DNA from: Paenibacillus hunanensis
Lineage (GTDB): Bacteria; Bacillota; Bacilli; Paenibacillales; Paenibacillaceae
Direction: 5' to 3'
Length of the DNA stretch: 64,000 bases
NCBI RefSeq assembly: GCF_014645615.1
Contig: NZ_BMMB01000007.1
Coordinates: 62,001-126,000, forward strand
Position numbers and translations under genes: made by a program. The notes beneath the pieces are model-generated. The model did not search any database. It was given only the letters and a program-made list of their open reading frames with translations, and was not told where the DNA came from. This document shows, piece after piece, positions 63,527-64,000 of this stretch (positions are counted from its first letter, which is position 1; every line of letters starts with the position of its first letter).

Positions 63527-63566
63527 AACCGGACAGACTGTTATGCAGTCGGCTCCGGTTTTTTTA
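63527..63566 (+). terminator. Terminator of rpiA
   Basis: AACCGGA (63527-63533) with TCCGGTT (63554-63560) and an inner GACTG/CAGTC stem, then TTTTTT. Confidence 0.9.
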
Positions 63567-63598
63567 ATTATTTTACGAATTGATTTTGCCAATAACGG

Positions 63599-63627
63599 TT
63601 GACAAAAATGATTTGTTATACTATCTT
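63599..63627 (+). promoter_or_regulatory. Promoter of the azoreductase gene
   Basis: TTGACA, a 17-base spacer and TATCTT lie about 55 bases before the start codon. A small perfect palindrome, AAATCAAGATTT, follows just downstream and could be an operator. Confidence 0.55.
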
Positions 63628-63681
63628 TAAATCAAGATTTACTAAATCATAATTTTTTGAAGAGCCAAAGGAGAGAAAACG

Positions 63682-64000
63682 ATGTCTAAAGTTTTATTTG
63701 TAAAAGCGAACAACCGTCCTGCCGATCAAGCAATCAGCGTACAACTGTACGATGCCTTCCTGGAGAGCTATAAAGCTTCCCATCCACAGGATGAAGTAGA
63801 AGTGCTAGATCTGTTTGAAGAAAATCCTCCTTACTACGATGCATTCGTAATCGGTGCGAACTACAAAGCAGGTCAAGGCTTTGACGTATCCGCTGAAGAG
63901 CAAGTAGCTGTTGATCGTGTGAACCGTTACATGAACCAGTTCCTGGCTGCTGAAAAAATCGTTATCGCATTCCCACTGTGGAACTTCACGGTTCCAGCGG
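63682..64000 (+). CDS. azoR: FMN-dependent NADH-azoreductase, partial (cut by window end)
   Basis: The first 106 residues are present, starting after AAAGGAGAGAAAACG. MSKVLFVKANNRPADQAISVQLYDAFLESY opens the flavodoxin-like fold, and IVIAFPLWNFTVPA is the flavin-binding segment typical of AzoR/AcpD. The protein reduces quinones and azo compounds with NADH, protecting against electrophiles. The rest lies beyond base 64000. Confidence 0.9.
   Translation, partial: MSKVLFVKANNRPADQAISVQLYDAFLESYKASHPQDEVEVLDLFEENPPYYDAFVIGANYKAGQGFDVSAEEQVAVDRVNRYMNQFLAAEKIVIAFPLWNFTVPA

Overview
The window looks like a chromosomal segment from a low-to-mid GC, spore-former-type Firmicute, most likely Paenibacillus or a close relative. 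The reasons are strong AGGAGG-type ribosome sites, frequent TTG/GTG starts, intrinsic terminators after most genes, Bacillus-type LexA, Fur and CcpA-like operator sequences, barnase/barstar genes, a Btr-type AraC regulator, a YfmS-like soluble chemoreceptor and a copper-amine-oxidase-like stalk domain on a serine hydrolase. There is no phage, transposase, rRNA or CRISPR array. One tRNA is present, tRNA-Leu(CAG). The taxonomic call is inferred from gene content only.

Layout. 0-2.5 kb: the end of a small acidic-tailed protein, a small gene behind a promoter carrying two LexA-like boxes, and a DUF1349 protein. 2.5-7.6 kb: a GlcP-like sugar transporter, a structured leader, and a tight aminotransferase / zinc dehydrogenase / HAD phosphatase operon that resembles azasugar (nojirimycin-type) biosynthesis. 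8-10.2 kb: tRNA-Leu, a cupin and glycerol dehydrogenase. 10.5-20.5 kb: two barstars and two secreted or anchored barnases, plus a SUKH-type protein, interleaved with a sugar-acid module (IclR regulator, KDPG-type aldolase, ACS transporter, divergent P-loop kinase) and a Btr-like AraC regulator. 20.8-24 kb: a Fur-boxed siderophore-binding lipoprotein, a TPR protein, a small membrane protein and a methyltransferase. 24-30 kb: a phosphonate-type ABC transporter (phnD, phnC, two phnE) divergent from a cyclic-nucleotide phosphodiesterase/nucleotidase.

30-41 kb: housekeeping and stress genes (DinB-like protein, serine hydrolase, glycerophosphodiesterase, DUF2062, an aromatic-acid-exporter-like protein, MarR, a Cys-rich copper-storage-type protein, methionine aminopeptidase, HelD). 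40.6-44.2 kb: an AraC regulator divergent from a GH31 alpha-xylosidase. 44.2-48.3 kb: an effector-binding-domain protein, a MarR/MFS pair and a transaldolase-family protein. 49-55.5 kb: soluble chemoreceptor, uracil-DNA glycosylase, fumarase, a Fur-boxed nucleotidyltransferase-like gene and a subtilisin. 56-64 kb: a stand-alone A-PCP-reductase NRPS, a transmembrane chemoreceptor, rpiA and the start of an azoreductase gene.

The most interesting parts are the duplicated barnase/barstar locus (both toxins carry a cysteine pair absent from classical barnase), the candidate azasugar operon with a HAD phosphatase and a leader with mutually exclusive hairpins, the single-module reductase-terminated NRPS with a near-Phe specificity code, the paired identical palindromes around the IclR gene, and the double LexA-type operator in front of an orphan gene.
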